From: Nitrospina sp.
GTDB lineage: Bacteria; Nitrospinota; Nitrospinia; Nitrospinales; Nitrospinaceae
NCBI GenBank assembly: GCA_004357365.1
Contig: SMVT01000092.1
Span: 1 to 6,765, forward strand
Length of the DNA stretch: 6,765 nt
Direction of reading: 5' to 3'
Within the stretch, counting starts at the first letter, position 1. Each line of letters starts with the position of its first letter. This document shows positions 1 through 5,308 of the stretch, in pieces. Position numbers and translations under genes: made by a program. The notes under the pieces are model-generated. The model worked only from the letters and a program-made list of their open reading frames with translations, was not told the DNA's origin and made no database searches.

Positions 1-1
1 A

Positions 2-856
2 GCCCAACACCAACCGGGTAAAACCGTTCCACCGCCGGCACCGCCCAAACCCGCACCCCAATCCCCGCAACCCAAAGCGCCCGTTCAGTACAGCCGCCCC
101 ACCGTTAAACGCGCACCTGTTCTTATAACTCCGCGAACCTTTCACCTGCCCTCGGTGATTCATCACAAAGACCAGTCGGTCATGGTGCGGGTGCCCGCGG
201 GTTCTTACTGGATTCCCTCGCAACCGGTGTCGCCTTTTGTCGTGGGAGAGAACACCCGGATGGAACGCAAACACATGAACGAGTTTTTCATCGACCGGGC
301 GGAGATTACGGTAGCGCAATACCGGCAGTTCCAACCGGAATACGACGAAACGCGTTACACCGGCGGCGAAGCCTGCCCGCAGTGTCCGGTCATGGCGGTG
401 AACTGGTTCGAGGCGCAACGCTACTGCCAGTGGGCGGGCAAACGCCTGCCGACGGAAAACGAATGGGAAACCGCCGCACGGGGCGACTCCGGTCATCGGT
501 TTCCCTGGGGCGATCAACCGCTGGCAGGTTACGGAAATATCCTGGGAGACCGCGACGGGTTTGTGGACGCCGCGCCGCCCGGCTCCTTTCCCCGTGGGGC
601 GAGTCCCTTCGGAGCGCTGGATATGATCGGTAATGTGTGGGAGTGGGTAAGCACGCAGGTGGTGCTTTCGCCGCTGACCGAATCAACCGAGGGGCTCACC
701 GGCGATTCGCGCCACCTGGTGAAAGGCGGAAGCTGGCGGAGTCCCGACCACATGGCCACGATTTCCTATCGCAACCTGGTGGACCCGCAAATGAAAAATC
801 CGACGTTCGGTTTCCGGTGCGCCAAATCGGCCAATCTCGAAACCGATATCCAATAA
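2..856 (+). CDS. FGE-sulfatase (SUMF1-like) domain protein, 5' end outside window
   Basis: The reading frame is open from base 2 to the TAA at 854-856 (284 residues visible), so the N-terminus lies left of the window. The GTG at 155 is unlikely to be the start: the 51 codons before it encode a Pro/Ala/Lys-rich linker continuous with the domain. Visible residues about 58-275 form an FGE-sulfatase (formylglycine-generating enzyme fold) domain. Landmarks are VPAGSYWI, FFIDRAEITVAQYRQF, PVMAVNWFEAQRYCQWAGKR followed by LPTENEWE, FPWGD, MIGNVWEWV, KGGSWRS and the terminal GFRCAK. True FGEs carry two catalytic cysteines just after the GGS motif. Here those places hold Ser (about 247) and Ala (about 252), so sulfatase activation is unlikely. 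A CPQC pair at 125-128 precedes the conserved PV..VNW segment. Many non-catalytic family members act as binding, enzyme-accessory or signalling domains; the substrate or partner is unknown. The linker suggests that the domain is tethered to an unseen N-terminal anchor or second domain. The gene is convergent with nrdJ. Fold confidence is high; function is not assigned. Confidence 0.9.
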   Translation, partial: AQHQPGKTVPPPAPPKPAPQSPQPKAPVQYSRPTVKRAPVLITPRTFHLPSVIHHKDQSVMVRVPAGSYWIPSQPVSPFVVGENTRMERKHMNEFFIDRAEITVAQYRQFQPEYDETRYTGGEACPQCPVMAVNWFEAQRYCQWAGKRLPTENEWETAARGDSGHRFPWGDQPLAGYGNILGDRDGFVDAAPPGSFPRGASPFGALDMIGNVWEWVSTQVVLSPLTESTEGLTGDSRHLVKGGSWRSPDHMATISYRNLVDPQMKNPTFGFRCAKSANLETDIQ

Positions 857-858
857 AA

Positions 859-884
859 AATCCGCTTCAGGATTGAAGCGGATT
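859..884 (-). terminator. Second (distal) intrinsic terminator for nrdJ
   Basis: A perfect 10-bp inverted repeat (AATCCGCTTC at 859-868, GAAGCGGATT at 875-884) encloses a 6-base loop. Read on the - strand, the stem runs straight into six T residues (GGATTTTTTATTGG), the form of a Rho-independent terminator. It lies about 100 bases past the nrdJ stop and three bases past the stop of the convergent FGE-fold gene. On the + strand only two T follow the stem, so it would terminate that gene weakly at best. Confidence 0.7.
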
Positions 885-901
885 CCGATTCCATAAGAAA
901 A

Positions 902-942
902 GGCCAGATCCTTACTTTGGCAGGGTAAATAAGGATCTGGCC
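902..942 (-). terminator. Primary intrinsic terminator of nrdJ
   Basis: A perfect 13-bp inverted repeat (GGCCAGATCCTTA at 902-914 and its complement at 930-942) has a 15-base loop. In the - direction it is followed by TTTTCTTATGG. It starts 38 bases after the nrdJ stop codon. The long GC-containing stem with a U-rich tail supports Rho-independent termination of nrdJ. With the hairpin at 859-884 it makes a tandem pair that would keep nrdJ transcripts from running antisense into the convergent gene. Confidence 0.8.
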
Positions 943-980
943 CTCAAGCTACGGTGATCCGGGCGTTTCTGTGGGTGGTT

Positions 981-3900
981 TTATGAACACCCGGAAGTGG
1001 CACCGCAGGATAAACATTTCAGGCACGTGCCGTTGCGAACGAGGGTGAGTTGCCCGCATTCACCGCACGGATCGCCCTCGTAACCTTTCAGTTTAGCCAG
1101 CGCGGACCCGGTTTTCAAACTCCGAGGGTTCAGGACCAAAGTCCCCAGGACCGTGGCCGCCGCACTGCCCCCGTTGGAGCGGCCGTTGCCGTTGCCGGCC
1201 ACCGGCGGGGCCTCGGTTTTCGTCGGTTCGGTTTGAACGCCGGTCGGTGAAGAACCGTCTTTGACTCCCAGATCCAGGTCGGTAATTTCGCCCTCTTGGT
1301 CTTTGACATCCTCCGGCGACACTTCTTCATTTTTCTGAAGTGCGTCGGAGCGCAGGTCTTCAGGAGTTACCTGGGCCAGATCGTTCCGGCCCAGGTAGTT
1401 GATGGCAAGCTCCCGGAAAATATAATCAATGGTCGAAGTCGCCATGGAGATTCGGTCATTGCCGGTGACAATGCCGTTGGGCTCGAACCGGGTAAAGACG
1501 AACGCGTCCACGAATTCCTCGAGGGGGACGCCATGTTGCAGGCCGAGGGAGATGGAGATGGCGAAGCAGTTCATCAGACTGCGGTAGGCCGCGCCTTCCT
1601 TGTGCATGTCGATGAAAATCTCGCCCAGCGTTTGGTCTTTGTATTCACCGGTCCGCAGATAAACCTTGTGTCCGCCGACTACGGCTTTTTGGGTGTATCC
1701 ATTCCGGCGATGCGGCAGGGTATGGCGTTTTATGACGGTCTGCACCATTTCTTCCGCCACCTTGAGAGGCTTGCATTCTTCCTCGTCTTCCAGCGCGGAA
1801 AGTTTGAAGTCGTCTGCCGCGACGCTGTTGAGCGGTTGGCTGAGCTTCGATCCGTCGCGGTACACCGCCGTGCCCTTGAGCATCAGTCGCCACGACTGCA
1901 TGTGGGCGGTTTCCACATCCTTGACGGTCGAGCTGTTGGGCATGTTGATGGTCTTGGAAATGGCGCCGGAAACGAACGGCTGGGCGGCGGCCATTTTATG
2001 AATGTGCGCTTGGTGGCGGATGAACCGTTTGCCGTACTTGCCGCACTTGTTGGCGCAGTCGAACACCGCGTAATGTTCCTCTTTGAGGTGCGGCGCGCCT
2101 TCGATGGTCATGGTGCCGCAAATGGCGTCGTTGGCCCGCCGGATGTCCTCGCCGCTGAATCCCAGATGCTTGAGCATGTTGAAATCGAAGGCGTTCAACA
2201 TCTCATCCTTAATGCCGAGCAATTCCCGGCAGAACGATTCACCCAGAACGTGCTTGTTGAAGGCGAAGGTGATATCAAACACCTTCGGCAATTCCTGCTC
2301 CACCTGATCCAGAATTTCGTCGGCAAAGCCCTTGGACTTCAACGATTCGCGGTTGATGACGGGGGCGGACTTCAGACTGCCCGTACCCACGCAGTAATTC
2401 ACGATATCGGTGATCTCCGCTTCCGGGTATCCCTGTTTCTTCAGCGCCAGGGGCACCGACTGGTTGATGATCTTGAAGTAACCGCCGCCCGCCAGTTTCT
2501 TGTACTTGACCAGCGCGAAGTCGGGTTCGATACCGGTGGTGTCACAATCCATCAGCAAACCGATGGTGCCGGTGGGGGCGATGCAGGTGGTCTGCGCGTT
2601 GCGGTAGCCGTGGCGGACGCCCAACTCGAGCGCGCGGTCCCACGATTCCACCGCCGCGGTGCGCAGATATTCGGGACAATACGCGGCGTCGATTCCCCGC
2701 GGGAAGATGGTCAAGCCTTCGTACTCGGAGGAGTCGCAGTTGTAGGCCGCACGGCGATGGTTGCGGATCACCCGCAACATGCTTTTCTGGTTCTCCTGGT
2801 ACCGCGGGAACGATCCCAGCTTGGCCGCCATTTCGGCGGACATGACGTAGGCGGTGCCTGTCATCAACGCGGTGATCGCGCCGGTGATGGCCAGCGCTTC
2901 TTCGGAATCGTAGGCGATGCCCTGCACCATCAACAGCGTTCCCAGGTTGGCGTAACCGAGGCCCAGCGTCCGGTATTCGTAACTTTTCTGTGCGATGGCC
3001 TTGTTTGGAAACTGCGCCATGGCTACGGAAATTTCCAGCGTCAACGTCCACAACCGGCAGGCTTCGACGAACCGGGGCACGTCGAACCGTTCCTTCTTTT
3101 CGTCATAAAACCGGATGAGGTTGATGGAAGCGAGGTTGCACGCGGTGTCGTCGAGAAACATGTACTCCGAGCAGGGGTTGGAGGCGTTGATACGGCCGCC
3201 GGCGGGACAGGTGTGCCACTCGTTAATGGTGGTGTCGAACTGCACTCCGGGATCGGCCGAGGCCCAGGACGACTGGTTGATCTTGTCCCACAAATCGCGG
3301 GCCGGTAGGGTCTTCACCGTCTCTCCGGTAGTGCGGGCGGTGAGCTTCCACGTTCCGTCGTTTTCGACCGCTTTCAGGAAATCGTTGGTCAGGCGCACCG
3401 AGTTGTTGGAGTTCTGTCCCGATACGGTCTGGTAGGCTTCCGAAGTCCAGTTGGTATCGTATTCTTCAAACTCGATGTCGCGCACGCCCTGCTTTCCCAA
3501 CTGGATGATGCGGAACACATAATTTTCCGGAATGAAATCGCGCAGGGCTTCCCGCACCGCCTTGCGCAGTTTTTTATTGGAGTGGATGTTGAACCGGTTC
3601 TCCTCGTCGTCCCAGTCCCAGCAGGATTTCAGAACATTCTTGAGATGCCTGCGGCAGAGCTTGCTGCCCACCGCCAACGCGGCCACTTTGCGTTCCTCGC
3701 GGGCTTTCCATTCGATGAACTCTTCGATGTCAGGATGGTCGATGTCGAGGGTGACCATCTTGGCGGCGCGGCGCGTGGTGCCGCCGGATTTGATGGCGCC
3801 GGCCGCGCGGTCGCCGATTTTCAGGAAACTCATCAGGCCGGAGGACTGCCCGCCGCCGGACAAGAATTCGCCCGCTCCGCGCAATTTGGAAAAGTTGGTG

Positions 3901-4595
3901 CCGGTGCCTGACCCGTATTTGAACAGGCGCGCCTCCTGTTGCCACAAATCCATGATGCCGCCTTCATTCACCAGGTCGTCGTTGACGGAAAGAATAAAGC
4001 AGGCATGCGGCTGCGGACGCGCGTAGGCGGTTTTCGATTTTTCGGGCAGGCCGGTTTCCGGATGGGTGAAGTAATGCCCCTGCGCGGGACCTTCGATCCC
4101 GTAGGCCCAGTTCAACCCGGTGTTGAACCACTGCGGGGAATTGGGCGCGGCATACTGCCGGGACAGCAGGAAACACATGTCATCGTAATAGGACCGGGCG
4201 GCGCCTTCGCTGTCGAAGCATCCGCTCTTCCATCCCCAGTAGGTCCAGCACCCCACCAGCCGGTGAAACACCTGGCGCGAATCCGTCTCCTGGCCAAACC
4301 GCTCCTTCTCGGGAAGCTGGGCCAGGGCGTCGATATCCGGCTCGGAAGGACACAGCCATTCGGGAACCCCGTGCTCGTACCGCTGTTGGGTGCGGGCCGG
4401 CACGCCGGCTTTCCGGAAATATTTCTGGGCCATGATATCCACCGCCACCTGCGACCACGTACCCGGCACTCCTACGTTTTTGATCTCGGAAACCACCGAG
4501 CCGTTGGCATTGGTGATTTTCGAGGTGCGCTCCACAAACTCGAGGCCGCTGTACGGATCGTCTAAACCCTGGGTGAACGTACGGTGAATATGCAT
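981..4595 (-). CDS. nrdJ: Vitamin B12-dependent (class II) ribonucleotide reductase, long form
   Basis: The enzyme reduces ribonucleotides to deoxyribonucleotides in the cytoplasm with adenosylcobalamin as radical generator, with or without oxygen. The ATG at 4595 gives 1204 residues; it sits 6 bases after a GGAG Shine-Dalgarno, and the in-frame TTG at 4607 overlaps that site's approach and is less likely. Visible landmarks (numbered from this Met) are: an N-terminal segment with VPGTWSQVA; first redox Cys199 in HACFILSVND; SGTGTNFSKLRG at 229-240; SNPCSEY with Asn473, thiyl-radical Cys475 and Glu477; second redox Cys486 in TACNLASINL, spaced 11 residues from the radical Cys as in the family; and the phosphate-binding PTGTIG at 674-679. 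A segment of about 95 residues (297-392) is typical of the long NrdJ form. A TSCPD domain lies near 965-1060, then an acidic and Gly/Asn-rich linker (about 1085-1150), and a C-terminal Cys-rich zinc-finger-like tail (C1177, C1180, C1191, C1194, C1197, C1203) likely to re-reduce the active-site disulfide. No N-terminal ATP-cone is apparent. The gene is monocistronic, with its own promoter and terminators. Confidence 0.97.
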   Translation of the reverse strand: MHIHRTFTQGLDDPYSGLEFVERTSKITNANGSVVSEIKNVGVPGTWSQVAVDIMAQKYFRKAGVPARTQQRYEHGVPEWLCPSEPDIDALAQLPEKERFGQETDSRQVFHRLVGCWTYWGWKSGCFDSEGAARSYYDDMCFLLSRQYAAPNSPQWFNTGLNWAYGIEGPAQGHYFTHPETGLPEKSKTAYARPQPHACFILSVNDDLVNEGGIMDLWQQEARLFKYGSGTGTNFSKLRGAGEFLSGGGQSSGLMSFLKIGDRAAGAIKSGGTTRRAAKMVTLDIDHPDIEEFIEWKAREERKVAALAVGSKLCRRHLKNVLKSCWDWDDEENRFNIHSNKKLRKAVREALRDFIPENYVFRIIQLGKQGVRDIEFEEYDTNWTSEAYQTVSGQNSNNSVRLTNDFLKAVENDGTWKLTARTTGETVKTLPARDLWDKINQSSWASADPGVQFDTTINEWHTCPAGGRINASNPCSEYMFLDDTACNLASINLIRFYDEKKERFDVPRFVEACRLWTLTLEISVAMAQFPNKAIAQKSYEYRTLGLGYANLGTLLMVQGIAYDSEEALAITGAITALMTGTAYVMSAEMAAKLGSFPRYQENQKSMLRVIRNHRRAAYNCDSSEYEGLTIFPRGIDAAYCPEYLRTAAVESWDRALELGVRHGYRNAQTTCIAPTGTIGLLMDCDTTGIEPDFALVKYKKLAGGGYFKIINQSVPLALKKQGYPEAEITDIVNYCVGTGSLKSAPVINRESLKSKGFADEILDQVEQELPKVFDITFAFNKHVLGESFCRELLGIKDEMLNAFDFNMLKHLGFSGEDIRRANDAICGTMTIEGAPHLKEEHYAVFDCANKCGKYGKRFIRHQAHIHKMAAAQPFVSGAISKTINMPNSSTVKDVETAHMQSWRLMLKGTAVYRDGSKLSQPLNSVAADDFKLSALEDEEECKPLKVAEEMVQTVIKRHTLPHRRNGYTQKAVVGGHKVYLRTGEYKDQTLGEIFIDMHKEGAAYRSLMNCFAISISLGLQHGVPLEEFVDAFVFTRFEPNGIVTGNDRISMATSTIDYIFRELAINYLGRNDLAQVTPEDLRSDALQKNEEVSPEDVKDQEGEITDLDLGVKDGSSPTGVQTEPTKTEAPPVAGNGNGRSNGGSAAATVLGTLVLNPRSLKTGSALAKLKGYEGDPCGECGQLTLVRNGTCLKCLSCGATSGCS

Positions 4596-4601
4596 AAAAG
4601 T

Positions 4602-4605
4602 CTCC
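4602..4605 (-). promoter_or_regulatory. Shine-Dalgarno of nrdJ, decides the start
   Basis: On the - strand GGAG (4605 to 4602) is followed by six bases and then ATG at 4595-4593, an ideal spacing. Translation from the in-frame TTG at 4607 would leave no ribosome-binding site at the right distance and adds only four residues (M-E-T-F) before the conserved N-terminus. Confidence 0.8.
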
Positions 4606-4756
4606 AAACTTACATTAAATATCCAACTTCCCGAAAGCTCAGGATTCGAGAAATGTTTTTATATTTTTAAGTGACCATCCACTTTAAAGGCCCGAAAGAA
4701 AGACCGAAATTCCGCGTTCCAACCCTAATTTAGGGAGTAAACAATTAATTTACCAA

Positions 4757-4772
4757 TCACTACATCTAGTAG
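4757..4772 (-). promoter_or_regulatory. NrdR-box-like operator, promoter-proximal downstream copy
   Basis: The + strand reads TCACTACATCTAGTAG. Against the published NrdR-box consensus acaCwAtATaTwGtgt it matches 11 of 16 positions, with core C-T-A-x-A-T-x-T-A-G. NrdR is the nucleotide-sensing repressor of ribonucleotide reductase genes and typically binds two boxes a whole number of helical turns apart. This copy lies just downstream of the predicted transcription start. Its centre is exactly 32 bp from the second copy, about three turns. The assignment rests on consensus match, pairing and position. Confidence 0.65.
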
Positions 4773-4782
4773 TTGGTAGCTC

Positions 4783-4810
4783 ACATTAGCACCATATGTT
4801 GGGTTGTCAA
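4783..4810 (-). promoter_or_regulatory. Sigma-70-type promoter of nrdJ
   Basis: On the - strand a perfect -35 hexamer TTGACA (4810-4805) is followed, after a 16-base spacer, by TAATGT (4788-4783). The -10 matches only at T1, A2 and T6 but is preceded by TG plus one base (TGC, 4791-4789), an extended -10 motif that compensates for a weak hexamer. An A-rich stretch at about 4820-4843, just upstream of the -35, could serve as an UP element. The predicted start is near 4776. Two NrdR-box-like palindromes overlap it: one fills the spacer and the other begins a few bases past the start site. Confidence 0.65.
4789..4804 (-). promoter_or_regulatory. NrdR-box-like operator inside the promoter spacer
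   Basis: The + strand reads GCACCATATGTTGGGT and matches the NrdR consensus at 12 of 16 positions (core C-x-A-T-A-T-x-T-T-G). It occupies exactly the 16-base spacer between the -35 and -10 hexamers of nrdJ, so a bound NrdR would exclude RNA polymerase. The gap to the other copy is 16 bases, the spacing known for paired NrdR boxes. Confidence 0.65.
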
Positions 4811-4858
4811 CAGGATTCTATCTAAATAATTTTTCGTTTTTTCAAGCCATTTGGATAT

Positions 4859-4881
4859 AAGGGGTTAGGAAACAACCCCTT
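4859..4881. repeat. 8-bp stem hairpin upstream of the nrdJ promoter
   Basis: AAGGGGTT (4859-4866) and AACCCCTT (4874-4881) are perfect inverted repeats around a 7-base loop. There is no T-run on either strand, so this is not a canonical terminator. It lies about 50 bp upstream of the -35 element, next to an A/T-rich tract. Its role is unknown; it might be a protein-binding dyad or an extruding cruciform. Confidence 0.45.
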
Positions 4882-4927
4882 TAAAATCTGATAGATAGGA
4901 TTAATCCGGGGTGTCCTCAGAGGAGCG

Positions 4928-4936
4928 TTATCCACA
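4928..4936 (+). promoter_or_regulatory. Perfect DnaA box
   Basis: TTATCCACA matches the DnaA-box consensus TTATNCACA exactly. It lies about 120 bp upstream of the nrdJ -35 element in non-coding DNA. In Escherichia coli, DnaA regulates nrdAB through boxes upstream of its promoter, so a role in coupling dNTP supply to replication initiation is possible here. It could instead belong to an origin-like cluster, or be chance. Confidence 0.5.
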
Positions 4937-4973
4937 GAGAATACGGGGTTTTGAAGGGGTGTCGTGCGATTTT

Positions 4974-5055
4974 GGCCCATGAAACAGGGTTGAAAAGACT
5001 CCATACCCTGAATCGGCCCATAAAATGGGGCGCAAAGACCCTATGCGCTTTTAAA
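4974..5055. repeat. Imperfect tandem direct repeat, two units of about 41 bp
   Basis: Two adjacent units begin with the identical GGCCCAT (4974 and 5015) and keep the order GGCCCAT, AAA, GGG, AAAGAC, C, AT with scattered substitutions and a one-base indel. Each contains a short dyad: CAGGGT with ACCCTG (4985-4990 and 5005-5010) in the first, and GCGCA with TGCGC (5030-5034 and 5044-5048) in the second. The sequence just to the left, back to about 4933, weakly resembles a third degenerate unit. The units sit between the two DnaA-box matches. No function is assigned. Confidence 0.45.
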
Positions 5056-5080
5056 ACCCCAAAATGAAGCCTTGGAACCC

Positions 5081-5089
5081 TGTGGACAA
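5081..5089 (-). promoter_or_regulatory. DnaA-box-like site, opposite orientation
   Basis: The - strand reads TTGTCCACA, one mismatch from the consensus TTATNCACA and a form used in several bacterial origins. It is 153 bp from the perfect box and in the opposite orientation, with the direct repeats between them. A single near match can arise by chance, so confidence is limited. Confidence 0.35.
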
Positions 5090-5167
5090 AGGTGGCAGAG
5101 AAACACACCACTCGATATCAAGAGCTTGGAGAGGACGATTTCTTGCGGGAAATAAAGGAAAAAACCG

Positions 5168-5245
5168 AGATCCTTCGCTAACGCTCAGGATGACAGACTG
5201 TATCTAATTGTCATTCTGAGTGAACCAAAGTGGAGCGAAGAATCT
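5168..5245. repeat. Palindromic intergenic repeat of dispersed type
   Basis: The outer arms AGATCCTTCGCT (5168-5179) and AGCGAAGAATCT (5234-5245) are complementary at 11 of 12 positions. The inner arms CTCAGGATGACA (5184-5195) and TGTCATTCTGAG (5209-5220) pair at 11 of 12 plus one G-U. A 13-base loop sits in the centre, and unequal bulges (4 and 13 bases) separate the stem blocks. The combination of TTCGCT, GCTCAGGATGACA and TGTCATTCTGAG words resembles a palindromic repeat that recurs in intergenic DNA of many bacterial genomes. It contains no reading frame and would behave like a small non-autonomous element or a stable RNA/DNA hairpin. Confidence 0.6.
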
Positions 5246-5273
5246 GTGTTTTCCTAAAAGTTCATAAGGAAGA

Positions 5274-5302
5274 ATCCCCCCAGCCCCCTTTACAAGGGGG
5301 AG
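5274..5302. repeat. C/G-rich hairpin repeat after the transglutaminase gene
   Basis: A C-rich run is followed by CCCCCTT (5284-5290), a TAC loop and AAGGGGG (5294-5300), a perfect 7-bp stem. It begins 9 bases past the stop of the - strand gene. The strong stem could slow RNA polymerase or protect the mRNA 3' end. On the - strand it is followed by CTGGGGGGATTC rather than a T-run, so it is not a canonical intrinsic terminator. The motif resembles another short dispersed intergenic repeat found in many genomes; that is a recollection, not a search result. Confidence 0.5.
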
Positions 5303-5308
5303 AAAAAA

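Larger units (their letters stand above)
4596..4776 (-). other. Long 5' leader of nrdJ, no recognised riboswitch
   Basis: If transcription begins near 4776, as the promoter implies, nrdJ mRNA has a leader of about 180 bases. It is AT-rich, with a small palindrome at 4723-4735 (CCCTAA/TTAGGG arms) and a short AAGTG/CACTT hairpin followed on the - strand by an A-rich run. I looked for the conserved B12-box of a cobalamin riboswitch, which would suit a B12-dependent enzyme, and did not see it. A TATAAA on the - strand near 4654-4659 could be a second -10 element but lacks a good -35. The extent is inferred from the promoter call. Confidence 0.4.

Noticed and set aside
155..157. GTG at 155 as the start of the FGE-fold gene
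   Set aside because: The frame stays open to base 2 with a protein-like Pro-rich linker, and no purine-rich ribosome-binding site precedes 155.
1296..3308. A 670-codon open frame on the + strand antisense to nrdJ
   Set aside because: It lies wholly inside the well-supported nrdJ gene on the opposite strand, has a composition typical of GC-rich antisense frames and shows no recognisable domain; long shadow frames are common opposite such genes.
4605..4607. TTG at 4607 as the nrdJ start
   Set aside because: The GGAG Shine-Dalgarno at 4602-4605 overlaps or follows this codon and is correctly spaced for the ATG at 4595.
4640..4670. Second nrdJ promoter with TATAAA as -10
   Set aside because: No reasonable -35 hexamer at 16-18 bases; the AT-rich leader makes chance matches likely.
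4596..4830. Cobalamin riboswitch upstream of nrdJ
   Set aside because: The B12-box motif and the characteristic paired segments were not found by eye on the - strand.
4859..4881. Hairpin as a terminator for an upstream transcript
   Set aside because: Neither strand has a T-run after the stem.
4933..5060. CRISPR-like array from the repeated GGCCCAT units
   Set aside because: Only two or three divergent units with no spacers and no cas genes nearby.
4822..5111. Two overlapping - strand frames of 60 and 64 codons in the intergenic region
   Set aside because: They overlap each other and the promoter/DnaA-box region, have no convincing ribosome-binding sites and no recognisable motif, and their composition looks non-coding.
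4608..5308. tRNA or other standard RNA gene in the gap
   Set aside because: A TCGAATCC-like string occurs on the - strand near 4640-4650, but no paired T-arm or cloverleaf can be formed around it.
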